From CAVQJU01 sp963729215 (lineage in GTDB: Bacteria > Acidobacteriota > Vicinamibacteria > Vicinamibacterales > CAVVIG01): a DNA stretch of 64,000 nucleotides. Location of the stretch: contig CAVSND010000023.1 in the NCBI GenBank assembly GCA_963729215.1, positions 248,001 to 312,000 on the forward strand. The letters run 5' to 3'. This document shows positions 28,464 to 38,061 of this stretch, one piece after another; within the stretch, counting starts at the first letter, position 1; every line of letters begins with the position of its first letter. The position numbers were made by a program, and so were the translations under genes. The notes under the pieces were generated by a model, which was not told the origin of the DNA, did no database searches, and saw nothing but the letters and a program-made list of their open reading frames with translations.

Positions 28464-30426
28464 CTACGGCAACCCGAAGGCGAGGATGTTCGACCCCGCA
28501 GCGACGGCCACGTATTGGACGTTGTCGAACATGTAGGTCATCGGCGACGCCTTCCACACCTGGCTGGTTTGAAAGCTCCAGAGAGGTTTTCCCGTCGAGG
28601 CGTCGGCGGCGGCCAGCGCACCGCTGTCCTCGCCAAAGATCACAACGCCCCCGGCGGTGCTGAGCACGCCGCCCCACGAGTTCACCGCCCCCGTCTGCGG
28701 CAGCTCCCACACCGCCTTGCCCGTCTGGATGTCAATCGCGCGCAGGATGCGCTGCGCCGGTTCGGGTGCCGGGCGGAACGATCCGCCCATGAACCCTTTG
28801 CCGGCCTCCCAGTCCATGGGAGTCTTGGTGAAGATGCCGCACTTGTCGTTGGTCTGGACGTAGTACAGCCTGGTGATCGGATTGAACGACGTCGAGTACC
28901 AGTTCGACGCGCCGTCGAGGGACGGGCAGACGCGCCTGCCTTCGAGCGTCGGTTCCATGTTCGGCACGACGTTGGGCCGGCCCTTGCCGTCCAGCCCCGT
29001 GGCCCACGTGACGTTCTTCACATACTGTGAGCCGGAGAGGAAGGCGCCGTTCGTGCGATCGAGCACGTAGAAGAAGCCGTTGCGATTGGCCTGCACGAGC
29101 AGCTTGCGCGGCTGGCCCTGCCATGTCGCATCCACGAGGGCGGGCGTTTCCTGGGCGTCGTAATCCCAGACGTCATGCGGCGTGAACTGGAAGTGCCACT
29201 TCAGACGGCCGGTCTTCGCGTCCAGGGCGACGATCGAATCGGTATAGAGGTTGTCGCCGATGCGATCGTCGCCGATCAAATCCGGTCCCGGGTTGCCGAC
29301 CGACCAGTAGATCGTATCGAGCTCGGCGTCGTAGGTGCCCGTCAGCCAGGTCGTCCCACCCGGGTGATCGATGCCTTTCCCCTGCCAGGTGTCCGAGCCG
29401 GGCTCGCCGCGTTTCGGCACGGTCCAGAAGCGCCAGACCTCCTTGCCCGTCGCCTGGTCGAACGCCGCCAGAAATCCACGCACGCCCTCGTCTCCTCCGG
29501 ACGTGCCCGTCACGACGAGGTTGCCGACGGGAAGGGGAGCGCCGGTCGCGTTGTAGTTCTGATGCCAGTCGGCCATCTCCGTGTCCCATCGCAGCGCACC
29601 GGTCGCACGGTCGAGCGCGATCACGTGCGCGTGATCGGTCACCATGAACACATTGTCGCCGGCGACCGACACGCCGCGATTGGCGCCGCCGGCGGCGTTG
29701 CCGATCAGGCCCTTCGTTCTCGGCCGCTGGTAGCGCCAGATCTGCCGGCCCGTGCCCGCGTCGAGCGCATAACACTCGTTCGCGCTCGTCACGTACATCA
29801 CGCCGGCGGCGACGACCGGCGTGACCTGCAGCGGCGCCGTGTTCGCCAGGCTGAAGATCCATTTCGCTGTGAGTTTGGAGACGTTGCCTTTGGTGATCTG
29901 TGCGAGCGGGCTGTAGCGGCTGCCGCTGACCTGACCGTTGTAGCTGGTCCAGTCAGCCTGCGACGTCACCTGCCGGTACTCGTTACCGCTCTTGCGGAGC
30001 AGGTGCAGCGTCTGATCGTCGCCCAGGAGCTGCATGTCGACCGCGCTGCGATTGAGGACGAGGCCTTCGAGCATGCGGCCGCCAACCATCACCTTCGCCC
30101 GCTCGGGCCCCGACCCGGCCCGCGGGCGCAGCGTACGGACGTAACGCACCACGTCCGCCGATTCCCGTTCGGTGAGCGTGCTGAAGGCGGGCATGCCGGC
30201 GCCAGGCAACCCCTGGCGAAGGAGCGTTGTCAGATCGGCGTCGCTTCGAAGCGGGACGCGCGTCGCGATTCCCGGGCCAAGCTCACCGCCGTTGCCGTCG
30301 CTGCCGTGACAGCCCGCGCATCGCGCGACGAACACCTGGCCGCCGGCGTCCGGCGCCTGCGCCGAGCTGACGGTCAATGGCAATCAGCGTGAGGAGAAAT
30401 GGAATGACGATTCGTCGTGCGCTCAT
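28464..30426 (-). CDS. PQQ-dependent dehydrogenase with N-terminal cytochrome c domain, frameshifted in signal peptide (+1 near 30378)
   Basis: A cytochrome c domain (CAGCH, residues ~25-105) is followed by an eight-bladed PQQ propeller (WTSYNGQVSGSRYSPLAQI, then repeated tryptophan-docking strands such as IWRYQRP and ALDAKTGRLKWHF). This is the quinoprotein alcohol dehydrogenase family with the heme domain at the N-terminus. The first visible ATG-like start (30383) cuts the signal peptide; removing one base near 30378 links it to MSARRIVIPFLLTLIA from ATG 30426, a good signal peptide. The active-site CC ring is not seen. Periplasmic; substrate unknown, probably an alcohol or sugar. Confidence 0.85.
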
Positions 30427-30500
30427 GGCTCAGCCTCGCGGGCCAAGTGTAGCGCCAATCGATCAGTCAGCCGTGAGGAGTCGGCAGTCCGCAGGTCCGC

Positions 30501-31010
30501 CTATTGGATGACGCTGGTCGTTCCCGAAACCGCGAAGGGCTGGGTTGGCGGGGCGCCGGTCGTGTCCTGCCAGATCGCCGCCCTCTCGTCTGTCGCGAAC
30601 GCCCGCTTGCCCGTCGACGCTACGCTCCACGGAACCGCCGTGGCGATGAAGCTGGTGCCGGCGGCCGTGCAGCCCGCGGCCTGTGAAGGGAGCACCAGAT
30701 TGCCAGCGCCAGCCGCGACGCTGATGTTGTAGCCGCTCTTGCTCACCGAGGCGTTGCCTGTCAGCTCGGGTAAGAGAAAATTGCCCGCGGCTCTGAGCTC
30801 GGTGAGCACAGGGGCGAAGCCGTAGCATTTCTCGGCGTAAGCGTGCTGCGCCGTGCTGATCGCGCGCATCGATCCGATCGCGCTCGCCTCGTTGCCTGCC
30901 ATACGCGCCCGGAGCAGGCCGGGCACCGCAATCGCCGCGATGATGCCGATGATCGCGACGACGATCAGGAGCTCGATGAGCGTGAAGCCGTTTCGGTTTC
31001 TAAGAGACAT
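30501..31010 (-). CDS. pilA: Type IV major pilin-like protein (PilA/GspG type)
   Basis: This 169-residue prepilin has a short basic leader MSLRNRNG and the cleavage/methylation motif G-FTLIELLIVVAIIG, with Glu at mature position 5. The globular part has two cysteines (KCYGF and AAGCTAAG) that could form the usual disulfide. The leader supports ATG 31010 over the earlier in-frame start; CGAGGAC gives a ribosome-binding site. It is isolated from the minor-pilin operon at 33.7-40.3 kb by the symporter region. It could be the main subunit of type IV pili or of a type II secretion pseudopilus. Confidence 0.9.
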   Translation of the reverse strand: MSLRNRNGFTLIELLIVVAIIGIIAAIAVPGLLRARMAGNEASAIGSMRAISTAQHAYAEKCYGFAPVLTELRAAGNFLLPELTGNASVSKSGYNISVAAGAGNLVLPSQAAGCTAAGTSFIATAVPWSVASTGKRAFATDERAAIWQDTTGAPPTQPFAVSGTTSVIQ

Positions 31011-31157
31011 GTCCTCGGACCGGGGGGCCCGGCCCAACAGACTCCAAGATCTCTGCCGTTCCAGGCTGCACGTAACTGCACACTTTTACGCCGAAAACTG
31101 ACAATATTGGGCAGTTGTTAACGCCAATTACTGACACTATAAGACTTTAGAGACCTG

Positions 31158-31325
31158 TCAGGGAAGAATCGAGGCTTCACAGGTCCACAGGGTCCACGGG
31201 GTCCACGGGTCCACGGGGTCCACGGGTCCACGCCAATGTCGAGCGTCGTGGGATCCCTGCGACTCGGTGTGAGTTTCGCGGACGACGATTCGTTTGCAGC
31301 GATCGAGGTACTTGTCCAGAGGCAT
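31158..31325 (-). CDS. Possible 55-residue ORF running into GTCCACGG repeats
   Basis: The first 32 codons from ATG 31325 look protein-like (LDKYLDRCKRIVVRETHTES). The remainder reads the tandem repeat as PVDPVDPWTPWT and ends just after it. It may be a small gene whose 3' end was overwritten by the repeat, or a remnant. There is no clear promoter. I do not recognise it. Confidence 0.25.
   Translation of the reverse strand: MPLDKYLDRCKRIVVRETHTESQGSHDARHWRGPVDPVDPWTPWTLWTCEASILP
31179..31235. repeat. Tandem GTCCACGGG-type repeat
   Basis: About seven 8-9-bp units of the form GGTCCACGG or GGGTCCACG lie head to tail. The complementary sense of the same unit (GGACCTGTGG, TGGACC) occurs at 31392-31482, so the two blocks form a loose inverted pair about 160 bp apart. 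Confidence 0.7.
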
Positions 31326-31391
31326 TCCAATTCGAAATCAGTCTGTCAGGAACCCCTCAAACGTTTGAGCTTCTGAAATCCCTCGAATCTT

Positions 31392-31482
31392 TGAACCTCT
31401 GGACCTGTTGACCTGCTGGACCCGTGGACCTCGTGGACCTGCTGGACCTGTGGACCTTGAACCCCTCGAACCCCTCGAACCG
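31392..31482. repeat. Tandem GGACCTGCT/GGACCTGTGG-type repeat, then AACCCCTCG units
   Basis: Units of TGGACCTGC, TGGACCCG and TGGACCTCG follow one another and are followed by three AACCCCTCG units. It is opposite in sense to the block at 31179-31235. It lies directly upstream of the promoter of the small membrane ORF. Confidence 0.65.
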
Positions 31483-31493
31483 TAGGATCCCGA

Positions 31494-31499
31494 TATACT
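31494..31499 (+). promoter_or_regulatory. -10 box TATACT, leaderless-type, for the small ORF/symporter pair
   Basis: TATACT is a near-consensus -10 hexamer 8 nt before the GTG at 31508. It would start transcription at or near that GTG and drive the 27-residue ORF and the symporter together. Confidence 0.5.
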
Positions 31500-31507
31500 C
31501 GCCGTTC

Positions 31508-31591
31508 GTGCGATCCACCTACATTCGCGTCATCCTGCTCGAGGCGGCGATCATCATCGGCCTCGTCATTCTCGGGCGGCTGTTCTCCTAG
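31508..31591 (+). CDS. 27-residue single-helix membrane peptide upstream of a sodium/solute symporter
   Basis: GTG 31508 opens MRSTYIRVILLEAAIIIGLV followed by ILGRLFS and a TAG at 31589. It is a basic N-tail, one hydrophobic helix and a basic end. The -10 box TATACT is 8 nt upstream and the symporter ATG is 4 bp after the stop, so this ORF is placed exactly where a real first cistron would be. Small membrane peptides often pair with SSS or other transporters. A role as a symporter subunit or translational leader is inference. Confidence 0.55.
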   Translation: MRSTYIRVILLEAAIIIGLVILGRLFS

Positions 31592-31595
31592 CCTG

Positions 31596-33260
31596 ATGCG
31601 ACCGCTCGACTGGGCCGTCGTCGTCTTGTACGTCTCGTGGATCGTGTACGACGGCCTGCGCCGCGCGAAGGGGACCGACAAAGTCGAAGGCTACTTCCTG
31701 GGCAACCGGTCCCTTCCCTGGTGGGCCATCGGGTTGTCGGTGATGGCGACCCAGATGAGCGCCGTGACTCTGGTCGGGACGACGGGGCAGGCGTACCTCA
31801 CGGGCCTTCGTTTCATTCAGTTCTACTTCGGCCTCCCTCTCGCGATGGTGATTCTGTCGGTCACACTCGTGCCGTTTTTTCACCGCGCGAAGGTGTACAC
31901 GGCGTACCAGTACCTGGAGCGCCGCTTCGATGTGCGAGTGCGGTCGCTGGCGAGCTTTCTCTTCCTGATGGGGCGCGCCTTCTCTCTGGGCGTGACGCTG
32001 GCGGCGCCGGCCGTCGTCATCTCCGCGATCCTGGGATGGCGGCTGCCCGTGACGGTGCTCGTCATCTGCGTCCCGATGATCGTCTACACGAGCTACGGCG
32101 GCGTGCAGGCCGTTGCGTGGACAGACGTCAAACAGATGTTCATCATCGTCCTCGGAATGACCGCGGCGATTACGGTGCTCGTGCTGGGCATTCCCCGGGA
32201 CGTCAGCTTCGGGCAGGCCCTGCATCTGGCCGGCGCGACGGGCCGGCTCAAGGCGGTGGACTTTCAGTTCGATCTCCGTCAGACGTACACCTTCTGGTCG
32301 GGGATGATCGGCGGGTTGTTCCTGATGCTGGCCTATTTCGGCTGCGATCAGAGCCAGGTACAGCGATACCTCACGGCGAAGTCGGAAGACGAGGCGCGTG
32401 ATTCACTCCTGATGAGCGCCTTCGTCAAGATTCCGCTGCAGCTGCTCGTCCTGTCCACGGGCGTCCTGGTGTTCGTCTTCTACCTGTTCCAGGCGCCGCC
32501 GATGCTCTTCAACCGGGTGTACGACGCCCGTGTGGCGGCGGGTCCGCACGCGGCCGAGTACGCGTCGCTCGAGCAGGAATTTCCCGCCGTCATCGAGCAG
32601 CGTCGCGCGGCCGCGGTGCGGTCCGATCGAGAGGCGTTTCTTGCCATCGACGCCCGCGTGCTCGCCATACGTGCTCGCGCCACGGACATCGTCAAGGAGA
32701 CGACCGGCGATTCACGGTTTACCGACGTGAACTACGTGTTTCCGACGTTCATCACGACGCGAATGCCCATCGGCCTGGTCGGCCTGATGATCGCGGCGAT
32801 CTTCGCCGCCGCGATGTCGGCGAGCGCGGGGGAGCTCAACTCGCTCGCGTCGGCGACGATCATCGATTTCTACCGCCGGCATTTCGTCAAGGACGCCAGC
32901 GACACGCACTACTTGAACGTGTCGAAGCTCGCGACAATTGGCTGGGGTCTGTTTGCCTGCGTCGTGGCGATGTACGCGGCAAACCAGGGGTCGCTCATCG
33001 AAGTGGTGAACCGGTACGGATCGTTTTTCTACGGCTCGCTGCTGGGCGTGTTCATCCTCGCGATTCTGGTCAAGCGTGCGACTGCCGCCGGCGCCTTCTG
33101 GGGACTCATCGCCGGCATGGCGGTGGTTTTGACCGTCGCGTTCTCGCCGTGGACGCGCGACATCGCTTTCCTCTGGCACAACCTGATTGGCGCGGTGGTC
33201 GTCGTGATTGTCGGTTCGGCAATCAGCGGCCTGTCAGGATTCGCGCGACGCCCAGCCTAG
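31596..33260 (+). CDS. Sodium:solute symporter (SSS/SLC5 family)
   Basis: This 554-residue protein has about 13 transmembrane helices of the LeuT-like fold. Family marks include GYFLGNRSLPWWAIGLS in helix 1, TSYGGVQAVAWTD in helix 5 to 6, and the sodium-site segment AAAMSASAGELNSLASATI. It would import a sugar, amino acid or organic acid with Na+. A loop of about 90 residues (approximately 310-390, rich in Arg and Ala) lies before that segment. It is probably translated together with the 27-residue membrane peptide just upstream. Confidence 0.92.
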   Translation: MRPLDWAVVVLYVSWIVYDGLRRAKGTDKVEGYFLGNRSLPWWAIGLSVMATQMSAVTLVGTTGQAYLTGLRFIQFYFGLPLAMVILSVTLVPFFHRAKVYTAYQYLERRFDVRVRSLASFLFLMGRAFSLGVTLAAPAVVISAILGWRLPVTVLVICVPMIVYTSYGGVQAVAWTDVKQMFIIVLGMTAAITVLVLGIPRDVSFGQALHLAGATGRLKAVDFQFDLRQTYTFWSGMIGGLFLMLAYFGCDQSQVQRYLTAKSEDEARDSLLMSAFVKIPLQLLVLSTGVLVFVFYLFQAPPMLFNRVYDARVAAGPHAAEYASLEQEFPAVIEQRRAAAVRSDREAFLAIDARVLAIRARATDIVKETTGDSRFTDVNYVFPTFITTRMPIGLVGLMIAAIFAAAMSASAGELNSLASATIIDFYRRHFVKDASDTHYLNVSKLATIGWGLFACVVAMYAANQGSLIEVVNRYGSFFYGSLLGVFILAILVKRATAAGAFWGLIAGMAVVLTVAFSPWTRDIAFLWHNLIGAVVVVIVGSAISGLSGFARRPA

Positions 33261-33386
33261 CAACGCGCAGATTCTGCAACGGCAGTCAGCTCCCTCCCAC
33301 AAATTCGCCATTTTCACGCGGCGCACCTCTTGCTTCTCGTTGATGTCCGACGATGATAGAGTCGTCTGCCTTCAAGCGGGACCGCG

Positions 33387-33689
33387 ATGAATCCGATCTC
33401 AAATGCCGAGCGCTTTGACGATGTGGACGCCAGGATCGACCAGCTGTCCGCCAGAGTCGACGAAGGTTTTCGGCAGGTGGATCTGGGTTTTGCCCAGGTG
33501 GACGAACGGTTCGCCCAGGTGAACGAACGGTTAGCGGACCACGACGTTCACTTCGTGGAAATCAAGGAGCATTTCACCGCGCTGCGGGCCTATATCGATT
33601 TCGGGCTTGTTGAATTGCGGCACGAGATGTCGAGCGGGTTTCAGCGGCTGGAGAGAAAGCTTGACCAGCTCCTGGACAAGCTGCTTTGA
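33387..33689 (+). CDS. Small coiled-coil protein of unknown function
   Basis: This 100-residue acidic protein is built of short repeats of the form FxQVDxxFAQVDERF between residues 10 and 50 and an amphipathic C-terminal helix ending LERKLDQLLDKLL. It has no signal or membrane segment. The heptad pattern predicts a coiled-coil oligomer. A TAGAGT hexamer lies 24 nt before the ATG, so unlike many neighbours it has a short leader. I do not recognise a function. Confidence 0.7.
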   Translation: MNPISNAERFDDVDARIDQLSARVDEGFRQVDLGFAQVDERFAQVNERLADHDVHFVEIKEHFTALRAYIDFGLVELRHEMSSGFQRLERKLDQLLDKLL

Positions 33690-33746
33690 GCGTGGTGCTG
33701 AGCGGGAAAAGGCTGAGGGCACGAATGCCCCCAGCCTCTTGAGACC

Positions 33747-34731
33747 TTAGTAAGCGCTGTACTGGGCCTTGAAGGGTCCAGACAGGTTGGTGAGGTCGAT
33801 CGTCTTGAGCGGCCCCGCCGAAGCAGGCGACCATCCGTCCTGGACCGCAGTCGGATAGCAATCGGCCGCGCTGGGGGTTCTGGAGAAGGAATAGGCAACG
33901 AAGTCCTGCGGTGCCACGGGGTCGCCCGCGTAGAAGCCGACAGACTCCTCGATCTTCTGCATCGCGCGGAACACTGGCGGAGCTGAGGTAATAGCGTTCT
34001 CCGTCATTGCGTACGCCTGGCCGCTGCAGCTGGCATCCTTGAAGAGGATCGGGAAGGCACCTGACACGATGTTCTGTGAGTCGACCTGGATCGCCACCCA
34101 GACTCCATTCTCATTCCGGACGACGGTCGCTGGATCCGATCCGTTGAACTTGGTCACGCCGACGACCGAGCCCAGGCGCTGACCCTGAGCGCTCATGATG
34201 CTCAGGCCGCTGCCCGAGCCCGCGGGTCCGGCGGGACCGGTATCGCCTTTGTCGCCCTTGTCACCCTTCAGACCCTGAGCCCCAGCGGCTCCGGTGGCTC
34301 CCGTGGCTCCCTCTGGCCCCGACAGCGCCCGCTGGCCCGGTTGGCCCCATCGGACCCACTGGACCCGCCGGGCCCTGAGGTCCCTGTGGACCCTGCGACC
34401 CGCCGCCGCCACCAACGGTGACGTAGAAGCGCGCCACTTCGTTTCTCCACTGGCGAATCGCCAGGCGATACGTGCCGGGCGTGAGCGACGGCAGTGCCGC
34501 GCGGATTTCGGTCGCCGTTACCGACAGCACCTTGAGGTCGACTTCATTGACCGAGACGTCCACGTCTTTCCTGAAACCGTGGCCGTCGATCACCAGCACG
34601 CCACCATTGGGGTGGGCGGCTTTGATCGCCAGCCAGTCGGCAGCGACGGGCGAGGCAAGAACCACGACGGCGGCAAACGTCGACAAACTCATCGTTATTG
34701 CGCGAGCGAATCCGTTGAATCGAGGTTTCAT
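33747..34731 (-). CDS. Secreted collagen-like (GXY repeat) protein, frameshifted (+1 in GGGG near 34318)
   Basis: A signal peptide (residues 1-32) is followed by an IPT/TIG-like beta domain (GGVLVIDGHGFRKDVDVSVN, ~35-108) and about 20 Gly-X-Y triplets (GPQGPQGPAGPVGPMGPTGP...GLKGDKGDKGDTGPAGPAG). A C-terminal globular domain of about 165 residues follows. The reading frame breaks inside the triplets; dropping one G restores GAVGPEGATGATGAAG and gives 327 residues. Collagen-like stalks trimerise and are used for surface display. It is the last gene of the minor-pilin operon, 16 bp after pilX, so it may ride on or anchor the pilus. Confidence 0.85.
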
Positions 34732-34747
34732 CTTTTCCTCCTATCCC

Positions 34748-37700
34748 CTACTTACCGGGCCTGATTTCCTGGGCAAATCCGAGTGCGTTGATGTCGCGGA
34801 AGACCGGCGTCAGCGGGGGGAGCGTGGCCGGGTCGAGGAAGTCCGTATCGAAGTTGTAGTTGCGGGTCGGGGCGCCGTAGACCGTGTTGCAGCACTTGTA
34901 GGTGCCGACGGCCTGGCGGTTGTAGTAGAACGTCGCGATGGCGCCCTGGTAGTTCACGGTGCCGCCGCTCTCGAGGTACCGGAGAAAGTTGTGCGCGCCG
35001 CCGTCGGTGCCGAAGTCGTTCGCCGGCGTGCCGGGGGACGGCCATGGGAACGCCATGCCCTTGCCGGCGATGATCGCGAGACGATACCAGGACGTGTTGC
35101 GCGAACGGTTACCGCCGTTGAAGTTGCCCGGGTTGTACGGGTTCCAGAACGATTCGACGTCGTTCCACTCGTTCGACAGCAGCGTCACGGCATCGGCGAT
35201 CACCGACGTCTCGGCATGTGGATCCCCGTAGTTATCCAGGGTGGAAAGCTGATTCGCGTTCCAGTCGCCTTGAATGTAGACGGGGTTTTCCGTCACAACC
35301 GTCAAGCCGGGTGTGACGATGTTGCCGAGGCTCCCGTGGATGAGTTTCAGCGCGCGCCTGAACAGGTAGGTTCGATTGACCATGCCCTGCGCGTAGTTGA
35401 CGGAGTTCCAGGGTCGGACGGAGTTGACATTGATGACCGCCGCGCTGATGTTCGCAGGAGCGTAGAGGCCGGTTCCTCCTGCGGGGAGTGAATTCGCGGT
35501 CGCGGCGTTGAGGGCATTGACCGAGCTCGGGAACTCCCCGTACGTGTCCAGCTGGCCATTGGCGTTGATGTCCTCTCCGCCGTCGAGAGAGCTGCTTGGC
35601 GTACCGGCAGCGGTCGTCGGGTTGACGAAGTCTTCGAACCCGTATTCGCCGCTCTCGAGGTTCGCCCCGTCGACGTTCGCCGGGTTGGCCGGGACCGAGA
35701 ACGGACCCGGGTTGACGTTGCCTCGGCGATCAGAGAAGTACACGCTGTACCCGTTGTTGGTAATGACCTGATTCCCGCTGCACACGCCAGCGTTGTACGG
35801 CGCCGCGCACTTGAACCAGAGCGAGAGGTTCTTGACGTCGAGCTCGATGTAGTTCATCAAGCCGCCGAGCGTCGGCCGGCCGTCGTTGGGATCCACGTCG
35901 CGCAGCAGGCCCTCACGTGTGTCGAAGAGCACGTTCGGCCAGTAGTCGTAAGAGTCCAGGCTGCCGGGCGTTCTGCAGGTCCTGGGCGTATCGCGCAGGC
36001 GCTGGACACGGAGGATCGCCTTCGTGCTGGGGTTGGCGGCGGCGTAACAATCGGTACCCGGGAGCTGCGACGGTCCGGCAATACCGTAGTTCAGGATTTC
36101 GGCGGTGACGTCCACCCAGCTGAAGTCGGGCTTCTGAATCTCGATCTTGATGAAGCCGCCAACGAGCCCGGTGTTCCGCGCGGACATGGCGTAGGTGTAG
36201 ATTTGCGAATTGTTGGCCGTCTTCGGCAGGTAGTTGCCGTTTGGCGATCCGTTGCACCCGGTGAACCGATGGTTGGCGGCACTGTCGTCCACGCCGGTGC
36301 AGGTCACGAGTGTCGGGTAGTTGGCGTAGGCCGCGTTCGAGGGTGCGGCCGTGAACTGAGCGTTGTCGGTCGCCGGTACCCAGAACGTGTTCAGGCCCCA
36401 GGGCGCCGTCCCCGTATAGGGCGCCGTTCCACCGTTGACGGTGAAGGTCTTCGCGCCGGTTCCACCGACGCCGATGGCTTCAACGAGGGTTGAGGTGTAG
36501 TCGACGCCATTGACGGTCACCTTCGCGCTTTCGTTGCCTGACTGTGCGAGCCAGGTCACCGTCGGCAAGGTCGGCGTGCAGTTCTGCAGCTGTGTCGGCG
36601 TCACGACCGTGCAGGTCATGTACTGGACCACTGCGCCTTTTGTCACGCGTCGTCACAAGCGTCGGCGCGTGAAATTGATACCCGGCCGCAGCGACCGGCA
36701 GTGTGCCCGCTGCATACACGAGGTTGGTATCACCGGTGCCATTCGACGTGCCGGCGGTCTTGAACGCCGCGGCATTCTCGCCTGGCGATCGCGCGATGGG
36801 CGCATGAGTCGCGTCAACCGCCGTCAGCCCGGATCCAACAGGAACCGCGGTTTCCCAGTCGGGAGCGACGCCCAGCACCTCGCCCAGCGGAATCGGCGCC
36901 GCCGCGGTGACGGTCGGCAGGTTCGTGATGTTGCTCGGCGTGTCGGAGAGCAGGATGCGCAGGCTCATGCCCTCTCTCTTCGCGAACATGCGCTCGCCGA
37001 ACAACACGTTGTTGGTCGTGTCTTCGTTCCTCTGCGGCCGGCGGGCCAGGTCCGAGTTCGTGCCTCCGACCGTGAGCAGCGCCAGGTTCAGCGGCTTCGC
37101 GCCCGTTCCTCTCGGCGGCACCGAGCACGTCGTGGGCGTGGGACATCCGCCGTTGCGGATGTAGCCGTTGTAGGTTCCGATCGACACCGAATGCCAGTTG
37201 GAATTGGGCGTCGAGCCCAGGCCGTCCGTCAGGCTGCCTTCCGTCTGCAGCAGGTTCCGGAATGTATTCGGGGCCGTCGCCATGCTGATGGTGCCGTCGT
37301 GGGTCGGAGACGTCGTGAGCAGCACGCCGTTCTGCAGGCGCTGACGGATGATGTCGCCGACGGCGGTGACCTTGTCCGTCAGGGTCAGCGTGTTGCCGCC
37401 ACCCTCCGCCAGGAACAGGTTGCCGTTCGTGTGGACGCGTCCGCCGAAATTGAAGGCGGGTCCGGCGAAGAAGGACAGGTCGACGTCCGAAAACATCCCG
37501 AACTGGAAGACCGGAATCGCGACCGATTCGATTGAGCGCGTCAGGTGCACTTCACCATGACCGCCCGTGACCGCGACGGCGCTGAGGTTGTACTGCTTCT
37601 TCAGCGCCATCAGGCCCTCGTAGGGACCGTTCCCGATCTGCATGTTGCAGGTCGTGACGAGGAGCGTCGTCCCATCGTCCTGCGGGCAGGGAATCTGGCC

Positions 37701-38048
37701 CGCCGTCACGCCATATGCCACCGTGGGATCCGTACTCCAGGGTGCGGTGAACGTCACGCCCGGAATCGACGGCGGGGCGTTCTTCAGCGCGTCGATCTGC
37801 GCGGCGGTGGGAGCCACGTTGGTCAGGAACAGATTGCCGAAATCGGTCGTCAGCTTCTCGAGGCCGGACTGGGCGCCGTAGTACGCCCGGTTCCTGTCCT
37901 TGTCGATGCTGCGATACCGCTGGTCGCTCATGACGACAACCGTGAAGCCGATCATGAGCGCCGACATGAGCAACATGATCATGAGGGCGGCAATCAGCGC
38001 GATGCCGCGTTCCTCGTGAACAAGTGGATGTTTGTGTTCAGTGCGCAT
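34748..38048 (-). CDS. PilX/GspK-like large minor pilin with prepilin-type N-terminus, frameshifted (+1 in AAAA near 36640)
   Basis: The N-terminus HEERGIALIAALMIMLLMSA is a prepilin-like helix (Gly before Ile, but without the Glu5 of major pilins, as in PilX and GspK). A very large, Asn/Thr/Pro-rich secreted region of about 1,050 residues follows, with no recognisable adhesin domain. The frame breaks at a run of four A; removing one joins FHAPTLVTTRDK to GAVVQYMTCTVV. The total is about 1,099 residues, far longer than PilX (~200). It may be a tip adhesin carried by the pseudopilus. It lies between pilW-like and collagen-like genes. Confidence 0.8.
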
Positions 38049-38061
38049 TGTGTCCTCAGAC

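Larger units (their letters stand above)
31011..31507. other. 497-bp intergenic region between pilA and the small membrane ORF
   Basis: The part next to pilA (31070-31150) is unusually AT-rich for this genome and should hold the pilA promoter. TGGCGTTAACAACTGC on the minus strand resembles a sigma-54 site, but its spacing is one base too long. Next come a short reading frame (31158-31325), a GTCCACGG tandem block and an inverted-sense GGACCTGTGG block. The region ends with TATACT, the -10 box for 31508. Confidence 0.6.

Noticed and set aside
31100..31135. Sigma-54 promoter for pilA (TGGCGTTAACAACTGC, minus strand)
   Set aside because: GG and GC are 11 rather than 10 nt apart. An insertion error could explain it but I cannot show that.
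31179..31482. CRISPR array
   Set aside because: Units are 8-10 bp without unique spacers; no cas genes nearby. None of the other repeats has CRISPR spacing either.
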